A stretch of DNA of 64,000 nucleotides from Adiantum capillus-veneris (Eukaryota > Streptophyta > Polypodiopsida > Polypodiales > Pteridaceae): assembly GCA_014529385.2 (NCBI GenBank), contig CM043967.1, positions 87,221,278-87,285,277 of the forward strand, read 5' to 3'. The translations under genes and the position numbers were made by a program. Shown piece after piece: positions 1 to 12,650 of this stretch (positions within the stretch are counted from its first letter, which is position 1; each line of letters starts with the position of its first letter). The notes under the pieces were generated by a model. That model ran no database searches and was not told the origin of the DNA. It was given only the letters and a program-made list of their open reading frames with translations.

Positions 1-1470
1 CCTTTAAGATATAGACTTATAGGTTGGACAAGTGGTGGACCTTGAATGTAAACCCCCCATCTACGAAATATGGTGGGTTTAAGGTATTTAGATGGATTCT
101 AGCATCTTGGAGACATGGTGCACCTTGCTTCTCTTCATGTTTCAATGGAGCCTATCTTGGACAAATGGTGGAGCGTCCTTCTCTCCATGTTTCAATGGAC
201 CCTAGCTTGGACAAGTGGTGGACCTTTGCTTCTCTCTCTCTTTCAATAGAGTTAGCTTGGACAAGTGGTGGAGCTTGGAACCAAACCCGCATGTAAAACC
301 TATCATGGTTACTCGAAGTGGTAAGAAAGAATAACCTTTAAGATATAGACTTATAGGTTGGACAAGTGGTGGACCTTAACACCCACATATTCTTAATATA
401 ATGACATAGAGTGGAAAAGTGGTGAATCTTGAGACAAATCCACTCATGCTAGTAGCGATAATAGCTTGGACAAGTATCGGCCCTTGAATGTAAACCGCCC
501 ATGTACAAAATATCCTGGGTTTAAGTTATTTCGATGAATCCTAGCATCTTGGAGACATGGTGAAGCTTGCTTCTTTTCATTTTTCGATGGAGCCTATCTT
601 GGACAAATGGTGGAGCATCCTTCTCTCCATGTTTCAATGGACCCTAGCTTGGACAAGTGGTGGACCTTTGCTTCTCTCTATGATTCAATAGAGTTTTCTT
701 GGACAAGTGGTGGACCTTGGAACTCAAACCCCCATGTAAAACCTATCATGGTCACTCCAAGTGGTGAGAAAGAATAACCTTCAAGATATAGACTTATAGG
801 TTGGACAAGTGGTGGACCTTGAATGTAAACCCCCCATCTACGAAATATGGTGGGTTTAAGGTATTTAGATGGAGCCTAGCATCTTGGAGACATGGTGCAC
901 CTTGCTTCTCTTCATGTCTCAATGGAGCCTATCTTGGACAAATGGTGGAGCATCCTTCTCTCCATGTTTCAATGGACCCTAGCTTGGACAAGTGGTGGAC
1001 CTTTGCTTCTCTCTATGTTTCAATAGAGTTAGCTTGGACAAGTGGTCGACCTTGGAACCAAACCCCAATGTAAAACCTATCATGGTCACTCCAAGTCGTG
1101 AGAAAGAATAACCTTTAAGATATAGTCTTATAGGTTGGACAAGTGGTGGACCTTAACACCTAAATATTCTTAACATAATGACATAGAGTGAAAAGTGGTG
1201 AATCTTGAGACAAAACCACTCATGCTACTAGCGGTAATAGCTTGGAAAGTGGTGGACCTTCTACCACATATACTATAGGGTTCTTGGATAAGTGTTGGAT
1301 CTTGTGTCAATGCTCCATGTCTAGCTTGGACAAGTGGTGGACCTTGGTTCTCTCTATGCTTCAAATGGGCAATAGATTGGAGACAGAGTGGCCTTTTTTT
1401 TCCAATGATTTTATTTTTTGGAAACCTTGGAGGCACCATGTAAGAGGCACTCTAAGTCTTCCATACAATA
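1..1470 (+). repeat. Satellite-like array, forward orientation, with 777-bp direct duplication
   Basis: The stretch is built from imperfect short monomers carrying the core TTGGACAAGTGGTGG and spacers such as 'caatggagcctatcttgg'. A larger unit is duplicated: the block starting at base 1 recurs at about 778, and the segment at 341 recurs at about 1112, giving a period near 777 bp. Because the monomers rarely contain stops, open frames of about 90 codons rich in DKWWT appear (24-296 and 801-1073). I take these as by-products of the repeat, not genes. The array ends where a polypyrimidine tract and AG precede the SET-domain exon, so it may lie in an intron or upstream flank of that gene. Confidence 0.8.
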
Positions 1471-1550
1471 GACCTATTGGACTATAAAATAATGATATCT
1501 TTCTTTGATATTGTCATTATTTTATGCATAATATTTTCTTCTTTTTGCAG

Positions 1551-2107
1551 ACACAAAGGAGTTAAGTGATATAAAAACTGGATGTATTTCACACTATGAT
1601 TGGCATGAAGATCCTTTTGGGACACCAACTTTTCCTATTCCCAAAGATGTAATTTTCCATATTAACGGTGTGGATTTTGAAGTGCGACTTTCATGTATTG
1701 AAGGAGCTGGTTATGGGCTATTTGTGCATACTACCCTGGAAAGTGGTTTGACTATTCTAAACTATGGAGGGCATAAGTATAAATTTCAAGACTGGAAAAA
1801 GATATGCAAAATTTTTCCAAGAGCTTATAAATATTCTATTCTAGAGGATCCAAACATAGAAGAATAGGAAGATCAATCATACATTATTGGTTGTGTAGAA
1901 GAAGGAAACGTGTCGGGCTATATAAATAGTTCTCACAGTACAAATGTCTGTCCCAACGTACGCTATACATTTGATCCAAATTTTCCACCTTGGCATAAAT
2001 GCACCTCTTCACACATCAAGTCAGAAGAATATGGCCATGTATGCATTGAGACTATTTGTCAAGTTGAAGCAGGAGAAGAGTTGTTTGCTGACTATAACTT
2101 TACTTGA
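1551..2107 (+). pseudogene. SET-domain protein exon, one in-frame stop
   Basis: A pyrimidine-rich tract ending TTTTTGCAG (to 1550) looks like a 3' splice site. The frame after it is open to the stop at 2105-2107 apart from one TAG at 1865-1867. The translation has the order expected of a SET lysine methyltransferase domain: GYGLF near the start, then a degraded form of the NHS..PN substrate/cofactor motif (SGYINSSHSTNVCPNV), then AGEELFADYNF, the usual GEEL..DY end. No post-SET cysteines follow. Family members methylate lysines on histones or other proteins using S-adenosylmethionine. The nonsense codon and the altered NHS motif make activity unlikely unless the stop is skipped by splicing. 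Upstream exons are not visible and would lie in or beyond the repeat array. Confidence 0.7.
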
Positions 2108-2761
2108 CATTGTAAAGTATTGTACATGGATGGAAATCTCAAGTACATGCATCATTTCATTTTTCATGGATGAAATCTCAAGTGAATATAACATTTGATT
2201 ATTGTTTAGTTTATGCTCAACGAGAATCTAAAGTGCTCTTATGCTTTGTGTGTTGTCTAACTTATTTGACTACCTTGGCCATAGAATCTTGATTCTACTC
2301 TAGATTTGTGATAAATCTTACCAAAATTTAATCAATGTCTAGGTTGGACAAGTGGTGGGGCTTCAAAATTACTGTCTTAAACAAGTGGAGTTATCTTACT
2401 TGAATAAGTGGTGGCCTTTGAATCCAAATCTAAGCCAAATCTCTAATTGTTTGCTTGTAGTCTAGGTTGGACATTTGGTGGACCTTGTATCCATGTTTCC
2501 TCAACAAGGGTGGCTTTTAGTTTTCACTTTAAGTACTCATCTTTAATAAAGTGTAGGATGGAAAATGTTGAGTTAGTAGATTGTATTTTAGACAAGTGGT
2601 GTTTGGTGTACGAATGCTGAAAATGGTTGCAAGGATTCTAACAACGACTTTACCTTAAATAAATTTCTTACTAGGAGTTCTACATGTAAATATGGTGAAT
2701 AAAATTCTAGTGGTTTTGAGATACCATTTGTGTGTGTGTTTTCTTAGATTGACAAACTGGG
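2108..2761 (+). other. Spacer between SET exon and phosphatase-like exon
   Basis: No coding potential is seen. About 2335-2620 contains a few diverged forward monomers of the TTGGACAAGTGGTGG family. A possible 3' splice site (TTTTCTTAG, AG at 2746-2747) lies just before the ATG at 2762; the bases between would be 5' untranslated, because the phosphatase frame has a TGA at 2750-2752. Confidence 0.5.
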
Positions 2762-3946
2762 ATGGATAATGCTCCTATGGTTCAGTCAACAACTATAGAA
2801 TCCATAGATTCTATGGTTTCTAAAGTGCCCAAGATGGATGATATTTCTATACTAGAGTCTAGTGTTGTGCAACTTGAGCAAGCTTCCAATAATGAGAACC
2901 AAGAAATCGATGCTTCAAAAATGCAACATACATCAAAAGAGACTGAAAATTCCACTCACGAGCTATTGCCAATTGGTACTACGTCATGTAGCGTAGATGT
3001 TTAGAAATACGTGCTTACAATTATATTGGATTTAAATGGTCTATTGTTGAAACGTTCCCCTCAACCATCCTCACACCACAAATCAGTGCAAATGGATTCA
3101 AAAAGATATATTATACTCAGGCCAGGTTGCATCCAATTCTTGAAGACTATTTTACAGAGGTTTAATGTTGCAATTTGTTCAACAGCTACTAGGAATAATG
3201 TGTATCAAATCCTTGCAGCACTAAACAACTTAGCTGAGGATACATTTCCTTTCTTTGCAATTTGGTCGCAAGATGTTTGCTACACTGCTCAAACTCAAAA
3301 ATTGTTTAGACCCGACAATCCAAATGTTGAGGCAATGTTTAAGCCTCTAGCTAAAATTGCCATGTGGTTTGAATGAGATCCACAAAGAACAGTGCTTATT
3401 GATGACTCTCCTTACAAGGGATGTATTTCACCAAAAAACAATTGCATTTTTCCACCACTATTTGATGCTGAGAAGATGGTTGACAATATGCTCTTGGAGG
3501 AGCTACTGCCATACTTGATTCAGCTTGATGAGAGAAGGGATGTGCGTGATTTAATTGCTTCTAATCGTTATGGACAACCTATAGTGACAAATGATAGTGA
3601 ATACAAACAAATCATGGAGTATTGGAAGCAGAAAAATGATGTTTGGTCAGCTAAGGTGTTCTTTACAAGAAGAATACCACCTGCAAAAGGTGACAGGGAT
3701 GAAACTATCATTGAAAATGCAAGTGACACAAGCCACCGCAATGAAATGAGAAGAGCCCAAATACAAGAGATCTTAGCAAAGGAGCGTACACCCATTGAAA
3801 GCATGAAGGCGTCACAATTGACCACTTTAGCTAGGCAATTGGGTTGTAACACAAAAGGAGTTTTGAAGGCAACCACAGCAAAGGCTTATATAAATAAGGT
3901 AAAAGCTGAGAACAATCTTCTAAGGTTGGATAGAAAGCAACCCTAA
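2762..3946 (+). pseudogene. FCP1/NIF-type HAD phosphatase-like protein, copy 1, two in-frame stops
   Basis: One frame runs from ATG 2762 to TAA 3944-3946, interrupted by TAG at 3002-3004 and TGA at 3374-3376 with no frameshift. After an 80-codon acidic leader comes an NIF/FCP1 homology region: ILDLNGLLL (the position of the catalytic DxDx(T/V) motif), LRPGCIQFL, AICSTATRNNVY, then VLIDDSPYKG, the late acidic HAD motif. FCP1/SCP/TIM50 relatives dephosphorylate the RNA polymerase II tail or act as scaffolds. Here the second Asp of the catalytic motif is Asn, so hydrolysis is doubtful even without the stops. The C-terminal 40 residues (ESMKASQLTTLARQLGCNTK and on) resemble a SAP-type helix-loop-helix, a weak match. 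The last codons adjoin an AAG|GTACTA donor-like site. A diverged paralogue lies at 9708-10483. Confidence 0.7.
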
Positions 3947-4879
3947 GGTACTAGTGACATGTCACATATTCTTGATACACATACTTGAACACTCATGTGC
4001 ATGGTATCTAACAAATCTTTCTTTTTATTCCTTGCTGTAGGATCTTACAAAGGATACTACTAGATGGAGCTCAATCAATAGAGATTTTGATATGTTTGCT
4101 CAAAATAATGAAACAGTCACCTACATTTTTTGTTTATCAATTTCTTGAGAGACTTTCTTTTAGTTTGTAATCATCAAATGAAATGAAAAGTATCCTTCTT
4201 ATAAGATTGCTGATCTTTTTCTCGTTCAAAACTTTCAATTGTGATTTATAGTTTTGTTAGCATGAGATTGTGCTTTTTTAGTTTGAAAAAAACTGTCAAA
4301 GATCCAAGTCTTTTTGGCTTTACTTAAGTTATTAATTGTGAAAGATCCAAGTCTTTTTGCTTTACTTAAGTTATTGATTGTCTATGTAATAGTCCTTAAA
4401 ACAATATCGGATGGCTTTCTTGCTCCCATGTCTCACATTGGTCTTTAGGTAAGACAAGTGGTGACCTTGAAAGTATGGTCTCATATCTCGATCAAGTGAA
4501 GAGACATGAAGCTTAAATATCACTACTATGTATCTAGTGCTAAACTCCATCAAGACAAAGATACTAGAGTGCCAAATTGCAGTCTAGTTTAAGTGAAAAT
4601 CCACTTGAGCTAAGGTAAAACTTATAGTGCCTCATTTTTCTAGGATTCTACCCCATCAAGGAAGTTAGAATCTAGCACAAACCAATTAAGACTCTTTTGG
4701 AGCCTAGATAGGACAATTTGTGGAACTTAAGAGACTTATTATTGAGTTAGATTCTAGTTTAGATAATCAAAAGATCTTCAAACCAGCACTTGACTTTCTT
4801 ACTATTCAATATTCAAAGTCCCTTGAGGCTAACAAATTACATACCTACTTGTAACCTAACTAATGAGTAATTATATAGA
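3947..4879 (+). other. 3' flank of phosphatase-like copy 1 with a small tandem repeat
   Basis: A donor-like AAG|GTACTAG overlaps the stop, and an acceptor-like TTGCTGTAG ends at about 4040, so a 3'-UTR intron is possible. Bases 4296-4381 hold two copies of a 43-bp direct repeat containing AAAGATCCAAGTC. The rest is AT-rich with no recognisable gene. Confidence 0.5.
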
Positions 4880-7800
4880 TCTAAGCAAGTATATATAATG
4901 AGTCTTCAAACTAATAAACCAAGGGAAGAGAGTAGCAAGGTCCACTACTTGTCCAAGCTCAGCTCTAGACAACATAGAAAGATGCTAGTTCTACTAATTG
5001 TCTAATTATAGGCATGGAGAAATGATAGAAGGTTGAACACTTGTCTAACCTATCATCTCTAGTAAGATGGGAGGTTTGGCCTTAAGATTCACCATGTAAC
5101 CAACCTATACATCATTGTATTATGAAGAGTAGAAAAGAAAAGCTCCACCACTTGTCCAAGCTAGTTCTAAAATCCACATGGAGATAAGCAAGCTCCACCA
5201 TTTATCAAATCTCTCTTCCATTAAAACATGAAAAAACTCAACTATGTTGTACAGGGGGGGCTTTTTTCCAAGGTCCACCACTTGTCCAAGCTAAGATCCA
5301 TTAAAACATGGAAATAAACAAAGCTCCACCACTCGTCCAACCTTTAGAGTTGCAAAGTGTATGGGTTGTCTAAACTAGGTATGGGAAAATAATTGAAGGT
5401 CCACCACTTGAAACATGGAGCGAAGCAAGCTCCACCATGTCTCCAATATACTAGACTCCATTGAAACACCCTAAACCCATGATATTTTGTACATAGGGGA
5501 TGTACATTCAAGATCCACCACTTGTCCAACCTAGTATCCCTAGTAGCTTGATAGCTTTGGTCTCAAGATTCACCACTTGTCCACTCTATGTCATTGTATT
5601 AAAAAGGATTGGGTGTTAAGGTCCACCACTTGTCCAACCTATAAGGTTATATTTTAAATGGTTTTTTTTCTCACAACTTGAACTACCCATGATATGTTTT
5701 ACATGGGATTTTTGTTTCAATGTCCACCACTTGTCCAAGCTAACTCTATTGAAACATAGAGAGAACCAAAGATCCACCACTTGTCTAATCTAAGCTATAT
5801 TGAAACATGGAGAGAAGGATGCTCCACCATTTCTCCAAGATAGGCTTCATTGAAACATGGAGAGAAGAAAGCTCCACCATGTCTCCAATCTAGGATCCAT
5901 TTAAATGCCCTAAACCCATTTTATTTTGTACATGGGGGTTTTCTTTCAAGGCCCACCACTTGTCTAACCTATTATCCCTAGTAGCACGAGTGGTTTGGTC
6001 TCAAGATACACCACTTGTACACTCTATGTCATTATATTAGGAAGAACTATGTATTAAGGTCCACCACTTGTCCAACCTATAAGGTTATATCTTAAATGGT
6101 ATCCTTTCTCACCACTTGAAATGCCCATGATATGTTTTACATGGGGGTTTCATTCCAAGGTCCACCACTTGTCCAAGCTAACTCTATTCAAACATAGAGA
6201 GAAGCAAAGGTCCACCACTTGTCCAAGCTAACTCTATTCAAACATAGAGAGAAGCAAAGGTTCACCACTTGTCAAAGCTAGGCTCCATTGAAGCATGGAG
6301 AGAAGTAACCTCCATCATTTTTCCAAGATAGGTGCCATTCAAACATGGAAAGAATCAAGATCTACCATGTCTCCAAGATTCTAAGCTCCATTGAAACACC
6401 CTAAAACCATGATATTTTGTACATGGGGTGTTTACATTCAAGGTCTACCACTTCTCTAACGTATTATACCTAGTAGCATGAGTGGTTTGGTCTTAAGATT
6501 CACCACTTATCCACTCTGTGTCATTATATCAAGAATAACTGGGTGTTAAGGTCCACCACTTGTCCAACCTATAAGGGTACATCTTAAATGGTATCCTTCA
6601 CCACTTGTCAAGGTCCATCACCACTTTTCCAACCTGTAAGGTTATATCTTGAATGATATTTTTCCTTATCACTTGTAATTTTCATGCTATGTTTTACAAA
6701 GGGGTTTTGTTCCAACACCCACCACTTGTCCAAGCTAACTCTATTGAAACATAGAGAGAAGCAAAGGTCCACCACTTGTCCAAGGTAGGCTCCATTGAAA
6801 CATGGAGAGAAGGATGATCCACCATTTCTCCAAGATAGGTTCCATTGAAACATTGAGAGAAGCAATCTCCACCATGTCTCCAAGCTAGGCTCCATTGAAA
6901 TACCCTAAACCCATAATTTTGTACATGAGGGGTTTACATTCAAGGTCCACCACTTGTCCAACCTATTATCCCTAGTAGCACGACTGGTTTGGTCTCAAGA
7001 TTCACCACTTGTACACTCTATGTCATTATATTAAGAAGAACTATGTGTTAAGGTCCACCACTTGTCCAACCTATAAGGTTATATTTTAAATGGTATCCTT
7101 TCTCAGCACTTGAAATGCCCATGATATATTTTACATGGGGGTTTCATTCCAAGGTCCACCACTTGTCCAAGCTAACTCTATTAAAACATATAGAGAAAGA
7201 AAGGTCCACCACTTGTCCAAGCTAGGCTCATTGAAACATGGAGAGAAGGAACCTCCACTGTTTCTCCTAGATAGGCTCCATTGAAACATGGAGAGAAATA
7301 AGCTCCACCATGTCTCCAAGTTGCTAGGCTCCATTGAAATACCCAATACCCATAATATTTTGTACATGGGGTGTTTACATTCAAGGTTCACCACTTGTCC
7401 AACCTATTATCCCTAGGAGGTTTGGTCTCATGATTCACCACTTGTCCACTCTATGTCATTATATTAAGAGGAATTGGGTGTTAAGGTCCACCACTTGTCC
7501 AACCTATAATGTTATAGCTTGAATGGTATTTTTTCTCACCACTTGTAATGCCCATGACATGATTTACATGGGGGTTTTTTTCCAAGGTCCACCACTTGTC
7601 CAAGCTAAATCTATTGAAACATAGAGAGAAACAAAGGTCCACCACTTTTCCAAGCTAGGCTGCATTGAAACATGGACCTTAATACCAAATTATTTCTAGT
7701 AGCATGAGTGATATTTTGTACATAGGGGGTTTACATTCAAGGTCCACCACTTGTCGAACCTATTTCCGTAGTAGGTTTGGTCTCAAGTTCACCACTTATC

Positions 7801-9340
7801 CACTCTATGTCATTATATTAAGAATAATTGGGTGTTAAGGTACACCACTTGTTCAACCTATAAGGTTATATATTAAATGGTATTTTTTCTCACCACTTGT
7901 AATGCCCATGATATATTTTACATGGGGGTTTTGTTCCAAGGTCCACCACTTTTCCAAGATAACTCTATTCAAACATAGAGAGAAATAAAGGTCCACCACT
8001 TGTCCAAGCTAGGCTCCATTGAAACATGGAGAGAATGATGCTCCACCATTTATCTAAGATAGGTTGCATTGAAACATGGAGAGAAGCAAGCTTTACCATG
8101 TTTCCAAGCTAGGCTCCATTGAAACACTCTAGGGGGTTTGATTTCAAGGCCCACCACTTGTTTAACCTATTATCCCTAGTAGCATGAGTGGTTTGGTTTC
8201 AAGATTCACCACTTGTACACTCTATGTCATTATATTGTGTTAAGGTCCACCACTTGTCCAACCTATAAGGTTATATCTTAAATGGTATCCTTTCTCGCCA
8301 CTTGAAATGCCCATGATATGTTTTACATGGGAGTTTCATTCCAAGATCCACCACTTGTCCAAGCTAACCATATTTAAACATAGAGAGAAACAAAGGTCCA
8401 CGACTTGTCCAAGCTAGGCTCCATTGAAACATGGAGAGAAAGAACCTCCACCATTTCTCATAGATAGGCTCCATTAAAACATGGACATAAGTAAGTTCCA
8501 CCATGTCTCCTAGATGCTAGGCTCCATTGAAATATGCAAAACCCATGATATTTTGTACATGGGTGATTTACATTCAAGGTCAACCATTTGTCCACCCTAT
8601 TATCCCTAGTAGGTTTGGTCTCACAATTCACCACTTTTCCACTCTATGTCATTATAATAAGAGGAATTGGGTGCTAAGGTCCACCACTTGTCCAGCCTAT
8701 AAGGTTATACCTTGAATGGTATTTTTTCTCACCACTTGTAATGCCCATGACATGCTTTGCATGGGGGTTTTGTTCCAAGGTTCACCACTTGTCCAAGCTA
8801 ATTCTATTGAAACATAGAGAGAAACAAAGGTCCACCACTTTTCCAAGCTAGGCTCCATTGAAACATGGACCTTAATACCAAATTATTCCGAGTAGCATGA
8901 GTGATATTTTGTACATGGGGGGTTTGCATTCAAGGTCCACCACTTGTACAACCTATAAGGTTATATATTGAATGGTATTTTTTCTCACCACTTGTAATGT
9001 CCATGATATGTTTTACATGGGGATTTTGTTCCAAGGTCCACCACTTGTCCAAGCTAAATCTGTTCAAACATAGAGAGAAACAAACGTGCACCACTTGTCC
9101 AAGCTAGGCTCCATTGAAACATGGAGAGAATGATGCTCCACCATTTATCCAAGATAGACTCCATTGAAACATGGAGAGAAGTAAGCTCCACCATGTCTCG
9201 AAGATGCTAGAGTCGATTGAAATACCCAAAACCCCTGATACTTTGTACATGGGGGGTTTACATTCAAGGTCCACCACTTGTCCAACCTATTATCCCTAGT
9301 AGCATGAGTGGTTTGGTCTCAGGATTCACCACTTGTCCAC
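4880..9340 (-). repeat. Satellite-like array, reverse orientation, higher-order structure
   Basis: Dozens of monomers of about 40-55 bp carry the core CCACCACTTGTCCAA (reverse complement of the monomers at 1-1470). They alternate with recurring blocks: a 'cattgaaacatggagagaag' spacer, a 'tattttgtacatgggg' block, a 'ctatgtcattatattaag' block and an 'aacctataaggttatat' block. These make an irregular higher-order unit; the subunit followed by 'gctaactctatt' recurs near 5720, 6160, 6720, 7155, 7585, 7940, 8345, 8780 and 9035, a spacing of about 260-560 bp. Divergence between neighbouring copies is modest, which suggests ongoing unequal exchange. Open frames in either direction are repeat by-products. 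Confidence 0.85.
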
Positions 9341-9707
9341 TCTATATCATTATATTAAGAAAATTTGGGTTTCCATATCTAAATGGATCTTTGCTTGGAT
9401 AAGTGGTAGACCTTGAGACCTAAATACCCATTCTACACTAGAGCATTGGTTAATCCTTATGCACTTCAAGCATACCTTTAACAACAAGTAGTAGTTATTA
9501 GTTGACTTAAGTCTAGTTGACCTCCATGGTATTGAGACTAAGAGAGAGTGTAGCATAAAAAAGAGTCGGGATTTTAATTTGACTTTCTTTCTATTAATGA
9601 GTAGATCATAGATGGATTTTGGTATCTAATAAAACCTTAGGGTAGAAAATGTAAAACTCATGTCTATTGTTGTGTTTGCATTAAGTGTTCTTGTTCTATT
9701 ATTTCAG
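9341..9707 (+). other. Array edge and presumed intron end
   Basis: The repeat monomers fade and one monomer in forward orientation appears near 9385-9415. From about 9560 the sequence is AT-rich and ends in a pyrimidine tract with AG at 9706-9707, a good 3' splice site for the exon that follows. Confidence 0.5.
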
Positions 9708-10483
9708 AACCATTACAGAAAAATGGATTGGCTATATGCTGGCATAAATTGAAGAAAACTATTGAATTACCCATCCAACCTCCTCCAAGACCTTGTCCAA
9801 GGAATGAATCACCTCCTTATCACCTACCACTTGCTTTCAAGGACATCAAAAGAGTACTTATCTTGGATCTAGAGGGGTTACTTCTCAAGACAATTGAAAT
9901 GAAACATGGAGATTCTATGCCATCTTGGGCTCAACACATACGACTTGTGGAGGATAAAGATGAAGTTTATCATGTGGTGCGACCAGACGCACAAAGTTTT
10001 TTGGATTTTTGTGCTGAATACTTTGAGCTATGGATATGGAGTTGCTATAACTTAACAAGGGTGCAACGCATCACACAAAAATGTTTTCCTGAGCAGTATA
10101 CCAAGTTCAAGGTGTTTATGAGTAACAAAAATTGCCAAAATCCAAATATTATGTTAGGATTTACAAGGGTTTATCACAAAAATTTGAGTGATATTTGGAA
10201 GATATTTGAGGATTTGGATGCAAACAATACCTTAATTTTTGATGACACTCCATATAGGGTGATGTGGAACATGCCAGGGACATATCTTATATTTCCAAAG
10301 ATGTGGAGGCAAACTTCCGAGCAACTTCAAAACTTCTTGGAGAGAACCATAATTCCATGGTTGGTAGGATGGTTGTATGCAAGAGATAAGAGAGTCTATA
10401 AATACAACACAATTGTAAATCAGTATAGTGATTCTGAGACAAATTATGTCCTTGGTGTATACTTGTCAACACGAAAGAATTGA
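9708..10483 (+). CDS. FCP1/NIF-type HAD phosphatase-like protein, copy 2 (exon, 5' end not seen)
   Basis: The frame is open from the splice acceptor at 9706-9707 to TGA 10481-10483, about 258 codons, without stops. There is no ATG near the start of the open frame, so it is probably a 3' exon. A proline-rich stretch (PIQPPPRPCPRNE) leads into the NIF/FCP1 region: LILDLEGLLL replaces the DxDx(T/V) catalytic motif, then VVRPDAQSFLDF, LWIWSCYNLTRV, and LIFDDTPYRV as the late acidic motif. As in copy 1, the second Asp of the first motif is lost (Glu here), so it is probably a pseudo-phosphatase or binding protein. It is the only clearly host-type gene in the window with an undamaged reading frame. 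The array following it resembles that following copy 1, suggesting an old tandem duplication. Confidence 0.7.
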
Positions 10484-11230
10484 ATAATTATCACCATAAG
10501 ATGCTTTTTTTATTCTAGTGTGTATCTTTCAACATTTGTACAATTTGATATAGTCTTTTTTATTTAAAATCAAAGATGTGTCAATTTTATGAACACTTGA
10601 ATGGAGTTCACCCTACTCTAAGGGGACTTCAATGTACTATTGGAGTGCATCCTATTGTAAGGGGACTCTGATGTATTGCTAGAGTGCACCCAAATTTTTG
10701 GAGACTCATTTTTTATTTGATTGGGGCCTATGTTGGGTCATATAGTAAAAGAAATTCATTTTTTGTCAATTCATATCGCGGTTGCATTTATTTGTAACTA
10801 TGAGACAATTGATGTTTGATGTCAAAATAAAACTTGTAAGTATGGATCAGAGAATTCATGGACTTTAAATATGTGAGAGGGATCTTTTTCTTGGGCACAA
10901 ATGTTTGCTTCAAGAATTTTGTCATTACATAATTTACGTGAAAGAGTTTTAGAACCTAAAAGACTTTGAAAACAAAACTATGAAATCTAAGTGCATGTAT
11001 TCTTGAATGGCTTGAAAGTTGATGTATACATGCATGTCGCCTTGATGAAGATTTAGATCTGACAAGATGCAAAGCTAGAATTCTTGGACGTTACCTTTGT
11101 CAATTTGGTAATAACATATTTAACTTTCTTTTATTATGGGTGGAAAATATATTATTATGTGCATTTGGAACCTAATTGCTTGACCTTCAAACCAAGATTC
11201 CTATGTTATTTTTTCATATACTTTTTTGTA
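10484..11230 (+). other. 3' flank of phosphatase-like copy 2
   Basis: No gene is seen. Bases about 10605-10710 contain three imperfect copies of a 39-bp unit (for example 'ggagtgcatcctattgtaag'). The rest is AT-rich. Confidence 0.5.
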
Positions 11231-12650
11231 ATGAATTAAGATTGTGGATACAAGGTCCACCACTTGTTCAAGCTAGATCTAAGAAAGTATATATACTGAG
11301 TCTTCAAACTAGTAAACCAAGGGAAGAGAGAAGCAGGGTCCATCACTTGTCCAAGCTTATCTCTAGACAACATAGAGAGATGTTAGGTCTACTAATTGTC
11401 CAATATAGTCATGGAGAAATAATAGAAGGTTGATCCACTTGTCCAACCTATCATCTCTAGTAAAATGGGAGGTTTGGTCTTAAGATTCACCATGTAACCA
11501 ACCTATACTTCATTGTATTATGAAGAGTAGAAAAGCAAAGCTCCACCACTTGTCTAAGGTAGTTCCAAAATCAACATGGAGAGAAGCAAGCTTCACCATT
11601 TGTCCAAGATAGGTTCCATTAAAACATGGAAAACCTCATATATGTTGTACATGGAAGCTTTTTTCCAAGGTCCACCACTTGTCCAAGCTAGGATCCATTA
11701 AAACATGGATAGAAACAAGGCTCCACAACTCGTCCAACCTTTATAGCTACAAAGTGTACCAGTAGTCTAAACTAGGCATGGGAAAATAATAGAAGGTCCA
11801 CCACTTATCCAATATATTATCTCTAATAGCATGGGAGGTTTGGTCTCAAGATTTAGGAATTGGCTAACCTGTATTTCATTGTATTATGATGAATTTGTTT
11901 TTAAAGTCAACTACTTATCAATCTATAAGTTTATATCTTGAATGGTATTCCTTCCCATCACTTAGAAAACCAATGATATGTTGTACAGGGGGGGGGTTGT
12001 TACAAGGTCCACCACTTGTCCAAGCTAGTTTCATTGAAACATGGATGAAGACAAGCTCCACCATTTGTTAAATCTAGACTCCATTGAAATCTAGAAAATC
12101 CATTCTATGTTGTACATGGGGTTTTTGTTTTAAGATCCAACACTTGTCCAAGCTAAGATCCATTGAAACATGGAGTAGAGAAACACTCCACCACTTGTCC
12201 AAGCTAGGAAACATTGATAGTAGTTGGCTTAGTTTGAAGATCCACCACGTGTCTAAGCTAACTCTATTGAAACATAGAGAGAAGCAAAGGTCCACCAAAT
12301 GTTCAAGCTAGGCTCCATCCAAACATGGACAGAAGCAAGCTCCACCATTTCTCCAAGATAGGCTCCATTGAAACATGGAGAGAATCAAAGGTCCACCATT
12401 TCTCCAATCCAAGCTCCATTTGTCCAACCTATAAAGTTATATCTTAAATGGTAATCTTTCTAATCACTTGGAATACCCATGATATGTTTTACATGGGGGT
12501 TTTGTTCAAATATCACCACTTGTCCAAGCTAACTCTATTGAAACATAGAGAGAAGCAAAGGTCCACCACTTGTCCAAGCTAGTCTCCATTGAAACAAGGA
12601 GAGAAGCAAGCTCCATCATTTCTCCAAGATAGGCTAGCATGGATAAGTCC
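11231..12650 (-). repeat. Second reverse-orientation array, partly duplicated from 4880-5430
   Basis: Monomers with CCACCACTTGTCCAA resume. The part from about 11276 to 11830 matches 4880-5430 block for block, including non-monomer landmarks such as 'accaagggaagagag', 'catctctagtaa', 'cattgtattatgaagagtag' and 'aaactaggcatgggaaaat'. That makes a segmental duplication about 6.4 kb apart rather than independent array growth. Beyond 11830 it continues with the usual higher-order blocks. Confidence 0.8.

Noticed and set aside
24-1073. Small W-rich proteins encoded by the 90-codon frames
   Set aside because: They are translations of a satellite with few stop codons, and similar frames appear on both strands elsewhere in the array.
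4880-9340. Regularly spaced short repeats resembling a CRISPR array
   Set aside because: Monomers are imperfect, spacers are themselves repeated, spacing is irregular, and the window is eukaryotic. It is a satellite.
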